DNA of 32,197 nucleotides from Endomicrobiia bacterium (GTDB lineage: Bacteria; Elusimicrobiota; Endomicrobiia; Endomicrobiales; Endomicrobiaceae): positions 1 to 32,197 of the forward strand of contig WRNH01000016.1 of NCBI GenBank assembly GCA_009776745.1, written 5' to 3'. The notes under the pieces were generated by a model. It was given only the letters and a program-made list of their open reading frames with translations, searched no databases and was not told where the DNA came from. Positions 1 through 7,313 of this stretch are shown piece after piece. Numbering within the stretch: position 1 is the stretch's first letter; every line of letters begins with the position of its first letter. A program made the position numbers and the translations under genes.

Positions 1-735
1 CGTAACCACAGGCGGACGCGGCTTTAACAAAGCCGGATCTGCAGCTTCGACGATTACTTTTTCTTCAGAGTATATTGAAGAAAGTTTCGCGTCATATCCG
101 AATTCGTTTGCCAAAAGAATGGCAGTGTCGGTATCAAGCCTCTGATTTATCGTCGCGAGACTTCCCATAGAAAGAAGTTTTTTCAAAACATCTCCGACTT
201 TAAGCTTCATCTTATCGGCCAAATCTCTTACCGTTATAAGTTCATTTATTGTGATCTTGCCGATATACTGCGGCTGCGGCTCTTTTTTTTCTTCCGGCTT
301 TGGCTGAGGCGGTTCCGGCTGTTTTTCAACCGCAGGCTTAACCTGTTCCAAAGGTTTTGCTTCTTCTTTTTTTGGCGGAATTTCAGGTTTAATCTCAGGA
401 ACGGCAGTCTTTGGTTTTTGTTTTTCTTTTGCTTCTTCTTTTTTCGGCTGTTTTGCCTTTTTTACATCTTCCGGCTTAACCGAAACGGGCACAGGCTGTT
501 TCTTAACCGTTTTTTTTGTATCTGAGGAAGTTTTTGGGCTTTTTATCTTTGCCGTCTTAGATTCGGCGGCTTTTTTGGTAACGGCTTTATCCTTAACGGT
601 TTTTTTCGCAGCCGGAGTTTCAGCTGTTTTCACCGCCGTTTTCTTCTTTGGCGCCGCCGCCTTTGTTTTTACCGCAGCTTTTTTCTTGCTTTTTTCGGCG
701 TCTGCTTCTTTAGTTTTTACTTGTTTTGTTGGCAT
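1..735 (-). CDS. infB: Translation initiation factor IF-2, N-terminal part (cut by window edge)
   Basis: IF-2 is the GTPase that places initiator tRNA on the 30S subunit and promotes subunit joining. The frame is open from the ATG at 735 to the window edge (245 codons), with AAAGGA about 9 bases upstream. Residues 1 to about 165 are a low-complexity Lys/Ala/Pro/Glu linker. A compact IF2_N-type domain follows, with ITINELITVRDLADKMK and a VGDVLKKLLSMGS stretch. The fragment ends in RPPVVT, which in this family immediately precedes the IMGHVDHGKT G1 motif, so the G domain lies outside the window. It is the last visible gene of rimP-nusA-infB, a classical order, and is separated from nusA by a heptad-repeat element. 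The linker is long but such linkers are common in IF-2. Confidence 0.93.
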   Translation of the reverse strand, partial: MPTKQVKTKEADAEKSKKKAAVKTKAAAPKKKTAVKTAETPAAKKTVKDKAVTKKAAESKTAKIKSPKTSSDTKKTVKKQPVPVSVKPEDVKKAKQPKKEEAKEKQKPKTAVPEIKPEIPPKKEEAKPLEQVKPAVEKQPEPPQPKPEEKKEPQPQYIGKITINELITVRDLADKMKLKVGDVLKKLLSMGSLATINQRLDTDTAILLANEFGYDAKLSSIYSEEKVIVEAADPALLKPRPPVVT

Positions 736-757
736 AAGCTGTATTCCTTTTAACAGC

Positions 758-872
758 AGTGAGTAGTTAGCAATGAGTAAGGAGTTGTTGTTGTGCGAGG
801 CTTTGCCGCGCTTATTACAGATGCGCGAAGGCACTCCAAATCTACTCACTACTATCTATTCACTAATCACTG
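758..872. repeat. Heptad-repeat inverted element between infB and nusA
   Basis: The left arm (758-787) reads as 7-base units AGTGAGT, AGTTAGC, AATGAGT, AAGGAGT. The right arm (842-872), read on the opposite strand, gives AGTGATT, AGTGAAT, AGATAGT, AGTGAGT. Between them is a small hairpin, GCGAGGC-TTT-GCCGCGC (795-811, one mismatch). The right arm overlaps the last codons and stop of nusA (stop at 856-858). It is one of a family of such elements in this window. Confidence 0.7.
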
Positions 873-2127
873 TCTTTGTAAGACTTTTTTTCGCGGCTTC
901 GATAATTTTTTCGGCAGTCTTAGGGCCTATTCCCGGAAGAGTCGTAAGATCGTCAATTGTCAGCTGCGCTAATTTTTCTATGTTCGTAAAACCCGCTTTA
1001 ACTAAAATTTCTATATTTTTATCGCTGATACCTTCAAGCTTTTCCAAAGCCTCAGTCTGCTGCTCGGCTTTTTCTTCGCTTTCCTGTTTCTTTTGGCCTT
1101 CCGATTTCACGTCGATGTGCCATCCGGTAAGTTTCGCGGCAAGCCTTACGTTATGCCCGTTTTTGCCTATAGCGAGCGACAACATATCGTCGGCTACCAA
1201 AACTTCGGCCTTTTTATCTTCCTGTGAAATTAAAACGACCGTAATAACTTTCGCCGGAGCAAGAGCTGCAGAGATATATCTTGCAGCGTCAACGGAATAA
1301 GGAATCAAATCTATTCTTTCGCCTCTGAGCTCGTCTATAATAGGTTTAACTCGCGCGCCTTTTATGCCGACGCACGCGCCTACAGGGTCAACCTTCGGAT
1401 TATGAGATATAACCGCGACCTTCGACCTCATTCCCGGATCTCTGACGACATTGACTATATCCACGACTTTCTCATATATTTCTGGAACTTCAAGTTCAAA
1501 AAGCCTTTTAACAAGCTCCGTGCTCGCACGGGATAAAACGGTTCCCGGGCCTTTTATGTTTTTTTCTACTTTTATTATAACCGCTCTTATATGCTGACCG
1601 ACGGTAAATTTTTCTCTGAAAACCTGCTCGCTTACAGGGAGAATAGCTTCCGTTTTTCCGAGATCGACAATTACATTTTTATTGGCTATCCTGTATATGA
1701 CCCCGTTTACAATCTGCCCTACCTTTTCTTTCATCTCATCGAATAAAGAATCTCTTTCAGATTCTCTTATTTTCTGAACGATAACCTGCTTGGCCGTTTG
1801 CGCAGCTATACGCGAAAAATCCTGCGTATCAAGAGGTATTTTTACTTCGGCGCCTATTTCATGAGGCTGCCCCAATTTTTTTGCTTCCTGCACGCTTGCC
1901 TCAAGCAAAGGGTTTGTAACGTCTTTGACTACGGTTTTTAAAACATACGCGGCCATATTGCCGGTATCGGTGTCAACTTTCGCGACCACGTTAACATTTT
2001 TACCGACGTGTTTTTTATAAGCGGACATCAAAGCGTTTTCTATAACGCTTAAAATATCTTCTTTTTTTATTTTCTTATCTTTCTCGATCTGCTCAAGAGC
2101 CATCAAAAGTTCGCCCTTTTCTGCCAT
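856..2127 (-). CDS. nusA: Transcription termination/antitermination factor NusA
   Basis: NusA binds RNA polymerase and nascent RNA and modulates pausing, termination and antitermination. The protein has 423 residues. Domains in order: N-terminal polymerase-binding domain (about 1-130); S1 domain (about 138-202, GQIVNGVIYRIANKNVIVDLG); KH1 (about 230-285, with VGACVGIKGARVKPI); KH2 (about 300-345, with AIGKNGHNVRLAAKLTGW); and a C-terminal helix-hairpin-helix segment (about 365-415, LTTLPGIGPKTAEKI) after a Gln/Glu/Lys-rich linker. The ATG at 2127 follows GGAGG by 7 bases. It lies between rimP and infB in the standard operon. The final codons (TVISE and stop) lie inside a heptad-repeat element, so the very C-terminus looks acquired. 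Confidence 0.97.
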   Translation of the reverse strand: MAEKGELLMALEQIEKDKKIKKEDILSVIENALMSAYKKHVGKNVNVVAKVDTDTGNMAAYVLKTVVKDVTNPLLEASVQEAKKLGQPHEIGAEVKIPLDTQDFSRIAAQTAKQVIVQKIRESERDSLFDEMKEKVGQIVNGVIYRIANKNVIVDLGKTEAILPVSEQVFREKFTVGQHIRAVIIKVEKNIKGPGTVLSRASTELVKRLFELEVPEIYEKVVDIVNVVRDPGMRSKVAVISHNPKVDPVGACVGIKGARVKPIIDELRGERIDLIPYSVDAARYISAALAPAKVITVVLISQEDKKAEVLVADDMLSLAIGKNGHNVRLAAKLTGWHIDVKSEGQKKQESEEKAEQQTEALEKLEGISDKNIEILVKAGFTNIEKLAQLTIDDLTTLPGIGPKTAEKIIEAAKKSLTKTVISE

Positions 2128-2184
2128 TGCATCCTCCGTTTTGCAGAGCTTAGAATTTAGATAATGTATTTAACCAATATCCGG

Positions 2185-2200
2185 TTTCGGCCGGCCGAAA
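2185..2200. repeat. 16-bp perfect palindrome between rimP and nusA
   Basis: TTTCGGCCGGCCGAAA is a perfect palindrome in the 106-base rimP-nusA spacer. Short purine/pyrimidine-biased flanks (GACAGAG, AATAGAG read on the minus strand at about 2212-2225) resemble the heptad arms seen elsewhere. In RNA it could fold as a short hairpin, perhaps an mRNA processing or stability element. No function is demonstrated. Confidence 0.5.
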
Positions 2201-2233
2201 CACATTAATTGCTCTCTATTCTCTGTCTTTTCT

Positions 2234-2692
2234 TTATATGTCTGCTTCTAAATTTGCTTTTTTTATATCGGAAAAATCTATTTCCACTTCGCCTTTAGTT
2301 ACGTCGTTAATTTTTATTTTGCCGTCTTTAAAATAAAGTATCTCCCCCAAAAAATTACGCTGGTTATTTACCGCGTTAAACGTCTGTATTCTCGCTTTGC
2401 TTCCGGTAAAATTTTTAAAATCTTTTTCCTTCCTCAAAGCCCTGTTTACTCCCGGAGAAGAAACTTCCAAAACGTAAGATTCATTAAGAGTATCGTTTGC
2501 ATCCAAAATGTCTCCGAAAATACGGCTCATCTTTTCACAGTCGTCTATCGAGATACCGTCTTTTTTATCTATAAAAACTCTGGCGACCCAATTTCCGTTC
2601 TCTCTGAGATACTGTACGTCGATAATCTCCATATTCCGGTCATCAGCCGCCGGAATCAAAAGTTCTTCGATCGCCTTTGTTTTACTTATCAT
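2234..2692 (-). CDS. rimP: Ribosome maturation factor RimP
   Basis: RimP assists maturation of the 30S subunit. The protein has 152 residues, the usual family length. It shows the family signature VLEVSSPGVNRALRKEKDF near residues 75-95, the N-terminal IIDVQYLRENGNWVARVFID strand region, and a C-terminal SH3-like half ending in IDFSDIKKANLEADI. The ATG at 2692 has only a weak upstream purine stretch (GGGAT). It is the first gene of rimP-nusA-infB. A good promoter (2747-2775) and a hairpin plus U-rich tract lie directly upstream, which may control the operon. Confidence 0.95.
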   Translation of the reverse strand: MISKTKAIEELLIPAADDRNMEIIDVQYLRENGNWVARVFIDKKDGISIDDCEKMSRIFGDILDANDTLNESYVLEVSSPGVNRALRKEKDFKNFTGSKARIQTFNAVNNQRNFLGEILYFKDGKIKINDVTKGEVEIDFSDIKKANLEADI

Positions 2693-2704
2693 GATAAATC
2701 CCGT

Positions 2705-2737
2705 ATCAAAAATAAAAGGCGGCCGATAGCCGCCTTA
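2705..2737 (-). promoter_or_regulatory. Terminator-like hairpin in the rimP leader
   Basis: On the minus strand, AAGGCGGC-TATCG-GCCGCCTT forms an 8-bp perfect stem with a 5-nt loop, followed by TTATTTTTG. The predicted transcription start from the promoter at 2747-2775 is about 2740. The hairpin would therefore be the first thing transcribed, about 13 bases before the rimP ATG region. It could be an attenuator, a 5'-end stabiliser, or a terminator for the small gene upstream. Confidence 0.5.
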
Positions 2738-2746
2738 ACGTAAAGT

Positions 2747-2775
2747 ATTATACAAATTAATACAAAAATATACAA
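2747..2775 (-). promoter_or_regulatory. Sigma-70-type promoter for rimP-nusA-infB
   Basis: Read on the minus strand: -35 TTGTAT (2775-2770), a 17-base spacer, and -10 TATAAT (2752-2747, perfect consensus). The start would fall near 2740, giving a leader of about 48 bases to the rimP ATG. Confidence 0.6.
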
Positions 2776-2810
2776 TGCGAATTCAAATTAAAGGACAGCA
2801 GTTTACAAAT

Positions 2811-2842
2811 AAAAAAGCCCATAGGCAAAAACCAAAGCTTTT
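2811..2842 (-). terminator. Possible intrinsic terminator after the small membrane protein
   Basis: On the minus strand AAAAGC pairs with GCTTTT, with an inner GCC-TATG-GGC helix, and is followed by TTTTTTATTTG. It lies 12 bases beyond the stop of the gene at 2854-3003. The outer and inner helices are separated by an internal loop, so the fold is only moderately convincing. Confidence 0.35.
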
Positions 2843-2853
2843 AAGATTTTTGT

Positions 2854-3003
2854 TTATTTCTTTTTTGTTTCATTCGTTTTTACGGCGGCAACGTCATCTT
2901 CAACAACTTTAGCGCGGCCTTTAACCATAACATATGCCAAAAACACAACAAATACCGCCATGAAAAAATACGCAGGCCAATCCGAAGCAAAGTCTATGTA
3001 CAT
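2854..3003 (-). CDS. Small single-span membrane protein of unknown function
   Basis: The preferred start is the ATG at 3003, preceded by GGAGGGG at 9 bases, giving a 49-residue protein that begins MYIDFASDWPAYFF. A longer frame from 3036 exists but lacks a ribosome site. Residues about 10-30 form one hydrophobic helix (YFFMAVFVVFLAYVMV) followed by a charged, Lys-rich C-terminal tail (ending NETKKK), so the tail is probably cytosolic. I do not recognise the family. The shape is like small accessory subunits of membrane complexes, but no partner gene is nearby. The strong ribosome site and its own terminator-like hairpin support it as real. Confidence 0.6.
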   Translation of the reverse strand: MYIDFASDWPAYFFMAVFVVFLAYVMVKGRAKVVEDDVAAVKTNETKKK

Positions 3004-3065
3004 AATCTTTTCCCCTCCGATTTTATTTCTAAACAATTATAACTGTTTTGAAAAATATTAGCAAA

Positions 3066-3312
3066 TGGGTTTCTCTAAAAACCCCACTTTTGTCATTGCG
3101 GGCTTGACCCGCAATCTATGGTCCACGACAAGATTGCGGCTCGGTGGCCGCAATGACGACACTGAAAATACAGGTTTTTAGAGAAACCCAATTTGTCATA
3201 CCCGTGAAAACGGGTATCCATGCTGCTTTTAAATGTGTCCGACGATAACGACAAATGGATTCCCGTTTTCACGGGAATGACACCGCTTTAGATAGGTTTT
3301 TAGAGAGACCCT
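3066..3312. repeat. Nested palindromic dispersed repeat (MITE-like), copy 1
   Basis: A 17-bp perfect inverted repeat (TGGGTTTCTCTAAAAAC at 3066-3082, its complement at 3174-3190) bounds a 125-bp unit. Inside it GTCATTGCGG and CCGCAATGAC form nested hairpins. A second unit shares the right arm and runs to about 3312; it contains the hairpins ATACCCGTGAAAACGGGTAT and ATTCCCGTTTTCACGGGAAT. The second unit recurs, inverted and nearly identical, at 16251-16401. It fills the gap between mnmA and the small membrane gene. It has no coding capacity. Confidence 0.85.
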
Positions 3313-3327
3313 ATTCGCAATTCGTGA

Positions 3328-4341
3328 TTATTTTTTAATAAACCCGCCGCCTAAAACTTCATCATCTTGATAAAAAACGGCTGACTGTCCCGGAGTTATT
3401 GAAGCTTGCGGCTCGTCAAAAATAACTTTATTTTCATAAACGGCCGCTTTAGCCGGCTTATGCATGCGGCGGATTTTAACATCCGCTTCAAAAGGATATT
3501 CCGGTTCGCCGGCAGTCCATTTTATATTTTCAACTTCCATTTCTTTTGAATATATTTCTTCCTTTATTCCGACTATCATAGCATTATGCAAAACGTCAAT
3601 TTTTATTACGTATACGGGTTTCTCGGTAGTAAGACCCAAACCGCTGCGCTGGCCGACTGTATAATAGATCAGACCTTTATGTTTGCCGAGTTTTCTGCCC
3701 TGCATATCGTATATGTCGCCCGGTTTAACTTTTGAAGGGTCAAGATTATTCAAAAGAAAATCCGTATAAGAACCTTCAATAAAGCAGTTTTCCTGGCTTT
3801 CTTCCCTCTCGGCTGAAGGAAGCGAAGCTTCTTTGGCAGCCTCTCTCACCTCCGATTTTGTCATATTTCCGAGAGGAAACAAAACATGCGAAAGCTGCTT
3901 CTGGCTCAGCCTGTAAAGAACATAAGACTGATCTTTTTGAACGTCTTTAGCTTTTTTTAATTTAAAAATTCCGTTTTCCTGCTCAATTTTTGCATAGTGC
4001 CCCGTGGCAAGTTTATCAAAACCGAGCTCTTTAGCTTTTTCAAGCAAAACTCCGAATTTGATATTTTCATTGCAGATAATGCACGGGTTAGGCGTTTTTG
4101 CGGATATATAACTTTCTATAAAATTCCTTATAACAGCTTCTTCAAATTTTTTTTTAAATTCAACGGCAAAGTGTTCCACGCCGATAACATCGCAAATGTT
4201 TTTTGCATCCTCGACTTCGGTTTTTACGCAGTCATGAAGAATAAGCGTAATGCCGGATACGCTATATCCCTGTTTTTGAAGCATGTACGCGCTTACGGCG
4301 GAATCAACTCCGCCGGACATTCCGACTAAAACTTTTTCCAT
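3328..4341 (-). CDS. mnmA: tRNA-specific 2-thiouridylase MnmA
   Basis: MnmA installs sulfur at U34 of Lys, Glu and Gln tRNAs using ATP and persulfide sulfur from a cysteine desulfurase. From the ATG at 4341 the protein has 337 residues. It starts MEKVLVGMSGGVDS, which carries the PP-loop (SGGVDS). Catalytic cysteines are visible at Cys87 (TPNPCIIC) and Cys186 (SQENCFIEG). The C-terminal barrel ends in ITPGQSAVFYQDDEVLGGG. I chose 4341 because AAAGG lies just upstream and homologues begin just before the PP-loop. The frame stays open to an ATG at 4416, which would overlap iscS and has no ribosome site. It sits directly downstream of iscS, its likely sulfur donor. Confidence 0.95.
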   Translation of the reverse strand: MEKVLVGMSGGVDSAVSAYMLQKQGYSVSGITLILHDCVKTEVEDAKNICDVIGVEHFAVEFKKKFEEAVIRNFIESYISAKTPNPCIICNENIKFGVLLEKAKELGFDKLATGHYAKIEQENGIFKLKKAKDVQKDQSYVLYRLSQKQLSHVLFPLGNMTKSEVREAAKEASLPSAEREESQENCFIEGSYTDFLLNNLDPSKVKPGDIYDMQGRKLGKHKGLIYYTVGQRSGLGLTTEKPVYVIKIDVLHNAMIVGIKEEIYSKEMEVENIKWTAGEPEYPFEADVKIRRMHKPAKAAVYENKVIFDEPQASITPGQSAVFYQDDEVLGGGFIKK

Positions 4342-4391
4342 ATCAGCCTTTTTTTGAGGATAAGCAATGTCTTTTGCCTTTACTTGCCATT

Positions 4392-5585
4392 CTATCTTCC
4401 ATCTTTTTTCTGCCATACAGGCGACATATTTCTCAATTTTTCAACAATGCCGGGTAAAATTTTCAAAACATAGTCTATCTCTTCATGAGTATTCGCATAA
4501 CTGAAAGAAAAACGTATTGCTCCCTGAGCATCTATGGGATCAACGCGCATTGCCGATAAAACATGGGACGGTTCGGACGATCCCGACGCGCACGCAGAGC
4601 CCGTTGAAGCGGCAATGCCGTTCATATCAAGCATCGCAAGAAGAGATTCTCCCTCTATATATTTGAAACTTACGTTCAAAACGCTGCAAAGCGATTTTTC
4701 AAAGCTGCCGTTTATTATAACTTCCGGTATTTCTTCCAAAATACCGTTTTTTAATTTCTCTTTCAGGCTGAGTATATGATTATTGTGCGTCTGCATTTGC
4801 ACAACCGAAAATTCCAAAGCTTTGGCAAGTCCTTTGGCAAACGCTACGTTTTCAGTGCCGGGGCGAAGCCCGTTTTCATGATGGCCGCCGAACATTACCG
4901 GATGTATATTTGTTCCTTTTTTGATATACAAAGCGCCGATCCCTTTCGGTCCGTAAAATTTGTGCGCTGCAACAGAAAGCAAATCAACACCGAGCTTTTT
5001 TACGTCAAGAGGAAGTTTGCCGGCTGTCTGCACGGCGTCAGTATGAAAATATATTTTGTCTTTCCTTTTTTCGTTGATCTCTTTTATGGCCGCGGCTATT
5101 TCTTCTATAGGTTCAATAGTGCCGACTTCATTATTGGCATGCATTATACTTACAAGAAGAGTGTTTTCTTTTACGGCTTTTTTCAGCGCGTCAACGGAAA
5201 CTCTGCCTTCTTTGTCCACGTCAAGAAAAGTGACGTCATACCCGCGTTCCTGCAAATGTTTACACGAATAAAGCACGGCATGGTGTTCAATTTTACTTGT
5301 TATAACATGCCCTTTTTTGCCGTAAGCGCTGAGAATGCCGAATATCGCTATATTATTGCATTCGCTGCCGCATCCGGTAAAAATAATTTCGTCGAATTCG
5401 GCATTGATAAGAGACGCCGTTTTTGCCCTGGCTTCTTCAAGAGCATATTTGGCTTCGCGCCCGAAGCCGTGAAAGCTTGACGCATTGCCGTATATGCCGG
5501 AAAAATAAGGAAGCATCTCTTTGACCGCTTCCGGAGCAACCCGCGTTGTCGCGCTGTTGTCAAGATAAATTTTTTTCTTTTCCAT
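4392..5585 (-). CDS. iscS: Cysteine desulfurase (IscS/NifS class I)
   Basis: This PLP enzyme converts cysteine to alanine and a protein persulfide used for Fe-S clusters and tRNA thiolation. The protein has 397 residues. The PLP-binding lysine is Lys209 in SVAAHKFYGPKGIG. The substrate and cofactor region IMHANNEVGTIEPI lies at about 147-160. The catalytic cysteine loop is STGSACASGSSEPSHVL with Cys332. The ASGSS-containing extended loop places it in class I (NifS/IscS-like). The start at 5585 comes one base after the stop of the zf-HC2 gene (5587), indicating translational coupling. mnmA follows. No IscU scaffold gene is adjacent, so a tRNA-thiolation role is at least as likely as a cluster role. 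Confidence 0.95.
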   Translation of the reverse strand: MEKKKIYLDNSATTRVAPEAVKEMLPYFSGIYGNASSFHGFGREAKYALEEARAKTASLINAEFDEIIFTGCGSECNNIAIFGILSAYGKKGHVITSKIEHHAVLYSCKHLQERGYDVTFLDVDKEGRVSVDALKKAVKENTLLVSIMHANNEVGTIEPIEEIAAAIKEINEKRKDKIYFHTDAVQTAGKLPLDVKKLGVDLLSVAAHKFYGPKGIGALYIKKGTNIHPVMFGGHHENGLRPGTENVAFAKGLAKALEFSVVQMQTHNNHILSLKEKLKNGILEEIPEVIINGSFEKSLCSVLNVSFKYIEGESLLAMLDMNGIAASTGSACASGSSEPSHVLSAMRVDPIDAQGAIRFSFSYANTHEEIDYVLKILPGIVEKLRNMSPVWQKKDGR

Positions 5586-5586
5586 A

Positions 5587-5805
5587 TCAACCCTGCCTGT
5601 CTATTTGTATTTCATACATTAATTCAACCTGCTTTATTTCCGGAATATTTTCATTCAAATACTGCAAAGTTTTTCTTATTCTGAAATAATATCCCGCGCA
5701 GTTTTTGCATAATGTTATATGTCTTTTAAATTCTTTTTCTTTTTGTCCGTCGAGCTCAGCGCAGCAAAAAGAAATCGTTTCAAAAATAATCTCATTGCAC
5801 TTCAT
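5587..5805 (-). CDS. Small zf-HC2-like (anti-sigma-type) zinc-binding protein
   Basis: The protein has 72 residues. It carries the H-x3-C-x2-C motif of zinc-binding anti-sigma domains: His29, Cys33, Cys36 (RHITLCKNC). A preceding Cys14/Cys15 in CCAELDGQKEKE sits where the family has its fourth ligand. The LDGQ...EFKRHITLCKNC pattern follows the usual LDGEL...HLxxCxxC layout. There is no transmembrane segment, so it would be a soluble, cytosolic ZAS-type domain. Its start overlaps the end of the sigma-like gene by 14 bases and its stop abuts iscS. By position and motif it is a candidate anti-sigma partner of the upstream gene. Function is inferred only. Confidence 0.65.
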   Translation of the reverse strand: MKCNEIIFETISFCCAELDGQKEKEFKRHITLCKNCAGYYFRIRKTLQYLNENIPEIKQVELMYEIQIDRQG

Positions 5806-6205
5806 TTTTCATATCCTCAAGGATCTTGGCCAGCCGCTCCGTGCTTTTTACAAGCGACTTTTTCACTTTTTCGCACGAAGAGTCCAAAATATAAACAATG
5901 TCTTTCAGACCGCAGTTAAATTCGTATTTTAAAACAAAAACTTTTTTATCAAACAGCCCGAGCCTGTGTTTAACGGAATTTATGATTCCTTTTCTGTCCA
6001 AATCGTTTTTATTTATCGTGAAAATTCCGATATTTTTTAAAAGTTCTTTATAAAGTTTTATTTTTGTTTCTGGCGAATCCGAGTGATAAGACTTTAATAT
6101 TTTTTCAAAAGCCTTGACCGCGGCTATTTTCGACTTTTGCGCATTACACGTTAAACTTAAAGCCATAGTGTACACTTCGTTCTGATATTTTTTAATTATC
6201 TGCAT
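5792..6205 (-). CDS. Degenerate ECF-sigma-like protein
   Basis: The protein has 137 residues, shorter than typical ECF factors (about 170-200). The start (KKYQNEVYTMALSLTCNAQKS) resembles sigma region 2.1-2.2. Residues about 90-130 (DKKVFVLKYEFNCGLKDIVY... then VKKSLVKSTERLAKIL) match the pattern of sigma region 4, whose helix-turn-helix typically reads F-LRY-G-S-EIA-LG-S--TVKSRL-RA---L. The usual acidic/aromatic -10 recognition residues are not evident, so DNA-melting function may be lost. It overlaps the zf-HC2 gene by 14 bases, the normal layout of a sigma/anti-sigma pair, and lies 7 bases after mltG. The alternative is an unrelated helical protein. Similarity was judged by eye. Confidence 0.5.
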   Translation of the reverse strand: MQIIKKYQNEVYTMALSLTCNAQKSKIAAVKAFEKILKSYHSDSPETKIKLYKELLKNIGIFTINKNDLDRKGIINSVKHRLGLFDKKVFVLKYEFNCGLKDIVYILDSSCEKVKKSLVKSTERLAKILEDMKNEVQ

Positions 6206-6212
6206 TGAAATT

Positions 6213-7304
6213 TCAATCTGCCTGTTTAGACTTCTGCCTTTTCTTGATTATTTTTTTTGTTTCCTGCTTATTTTTTACATGTTCGTCAAGACTTTCGGCA
6301 AACAGATGGCTGCCGTTGCCCTTAGAAACAAAAAATAAGCTGCTTGAATTTGCAGGATATAAAGCCGCTTTTATCGATTCTATTCCCGGGCTGCAAATAG
6401 GTCCCGGAGGAAGCCCTAAATGCCTGTAAGTGTTGTACGGAGAATCAAAAAACGTGTCTTCCCTGGTAAGTCTTGCTTTATTTACTCCCATGGCATACAG
6501 CACAGTCGCGCATGATTCAAGCCTTATTCTCTTTTGTATCCGGTTGTAAAAAACGGCCGCTATGATCGCGCGTTCGTCGGGATTTACCGCTTCTTTTTCA
6601 ACGATCGAGGCAAGCGTTATTATTTTGTCCATGTCCGTATCAAGTTCATTCGCCCTCTCGTACATTTCCGGGGTAACCTTTTTATCAAACTCTTTTTTCA
6701 TCGTATCAATAATATCTTCTTCTTTCATGATAGGATCGATAAAATAAGTTTCCGGCATGAGATAACCTTCCATATTTCTATCGGATGCAATCCGAATAAA
6801 CTTATCTTTGTCTATCGTCCCTTTGGAAGCTATAATTTCCGCAGTCTGTTTTATATTGCTGCCTTCGGGGATCGTAAATTTTATCAAACTTTTTGAACCG
6901 CTCTTGAGCTCATCCAAAATTTTAAACATTCCGTCTTTGCGGGAAAACTCATAATATCCCGCTTTTATTTTGCTTGTCGAACCGTTAAACTTAGCATAAG
7001 CCAAAAATAAAGTTTTGGAAAAAATCAGATTGTCTTTTTTTAAACGTGAAACGATGGAATAAGCGCTTTCGCCGCTCTTAATCGAAAATACCGTTTTCGC
7101 GGCATCGTCGGAATTTTTCCCGCAGCCTGACTGCATAAACACGAATAAAAAAAACATGATCGTAAAAGATAATGCATATCTAGAAAATCTATTTTTTAAA
7201 CCGACGGCACGGACTGACGCATCCCATTCGACTTTGTTCAGGGCTGCAATGACGGACTTGTCTTGTTGTTTGCCGTTATTTATTATTTGTTCTTTATTCA
7301 TCAT
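6213..7304 (-). CDS. mltG: Endolytic murein transglycosylase MltG (YceG-like)
   Basis: MltG is an inner-membrane lytic transglycosylase that cuts nascent glycan strands and sets chain length. The protein has 363 residues. After a cytosolic N-terminus there is one membrane segment (about 43-58, YALSFTIMFFLFVFMQ). A LysM-like part follows (about 70-120, FSIKSGESAYSIVSRL), then the catalytic YceG domain with ITLASIVEKEA (probable catalytic Glu236), ESCATVLYAMG and SPYNTYRHLGLPPGPI. The ATG at 7304 follows AAAGGCAG, 9 bases after the yacP stop. Residues 16-36 (KSVIAALNKVEW...) look foreign and resemble a dispersed intergenic repeat read in frame. The C-terminus is Lys-rich. Confidence 0.94.
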   Translation of the reverse strand: MMNKEQIINNGKQQDKSVIAALNKVEWDASVRAVGLKNRFSRYALSFTIMFFLFVFMQSGCGKNSDDAAKTVFSIKSGESAYSIVSRLKKDNLIFSKTLFLAYAKFNGSTSKIKAGYYEFSRKDGMFKILDELKSGSKSLIKFTIPEGSNIKQTAEIIASKGTIDKDKFIRIASDRNMEGYLMPETYFIDPIMKEEDIIDTMKKEFDKKVTPEMYERANELDTDMDKIITLASIVEKEAVNPDERAIIAAVFYNRIQKRIRLESCATVLYAMGVNKARLTREDTFFDSPYNTYRHLGLPPGPICSPGIESIKAALYPANSSSLFFVSKGNGSHLFAESLDEHVKNKQETKKIIKKRQKSKQAD

Positions 7305-7313
7305 TATCTGCCT

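Noticed and set aside
758-872. Repeats with spacers that might be read as a small CRISPR array
   Set aside because: The unit is only 7 bases, degenerate, without unique 30-base spacers, and there are no cas genes in the window.
4342-4416. Extended N-terminus of MnmA overlapping iscS
   Set aside because: It has no ribosome site and the extension is not in the family. The ATG at 4341 has AAAGG and fits homologues.
4776-5480. Plus-strand open frame of 234 codons opposite iscS
   Set aside because: It is wholly antisense to a clear cysteine desulfurase gene, with no ribosome site or recognisable motif.
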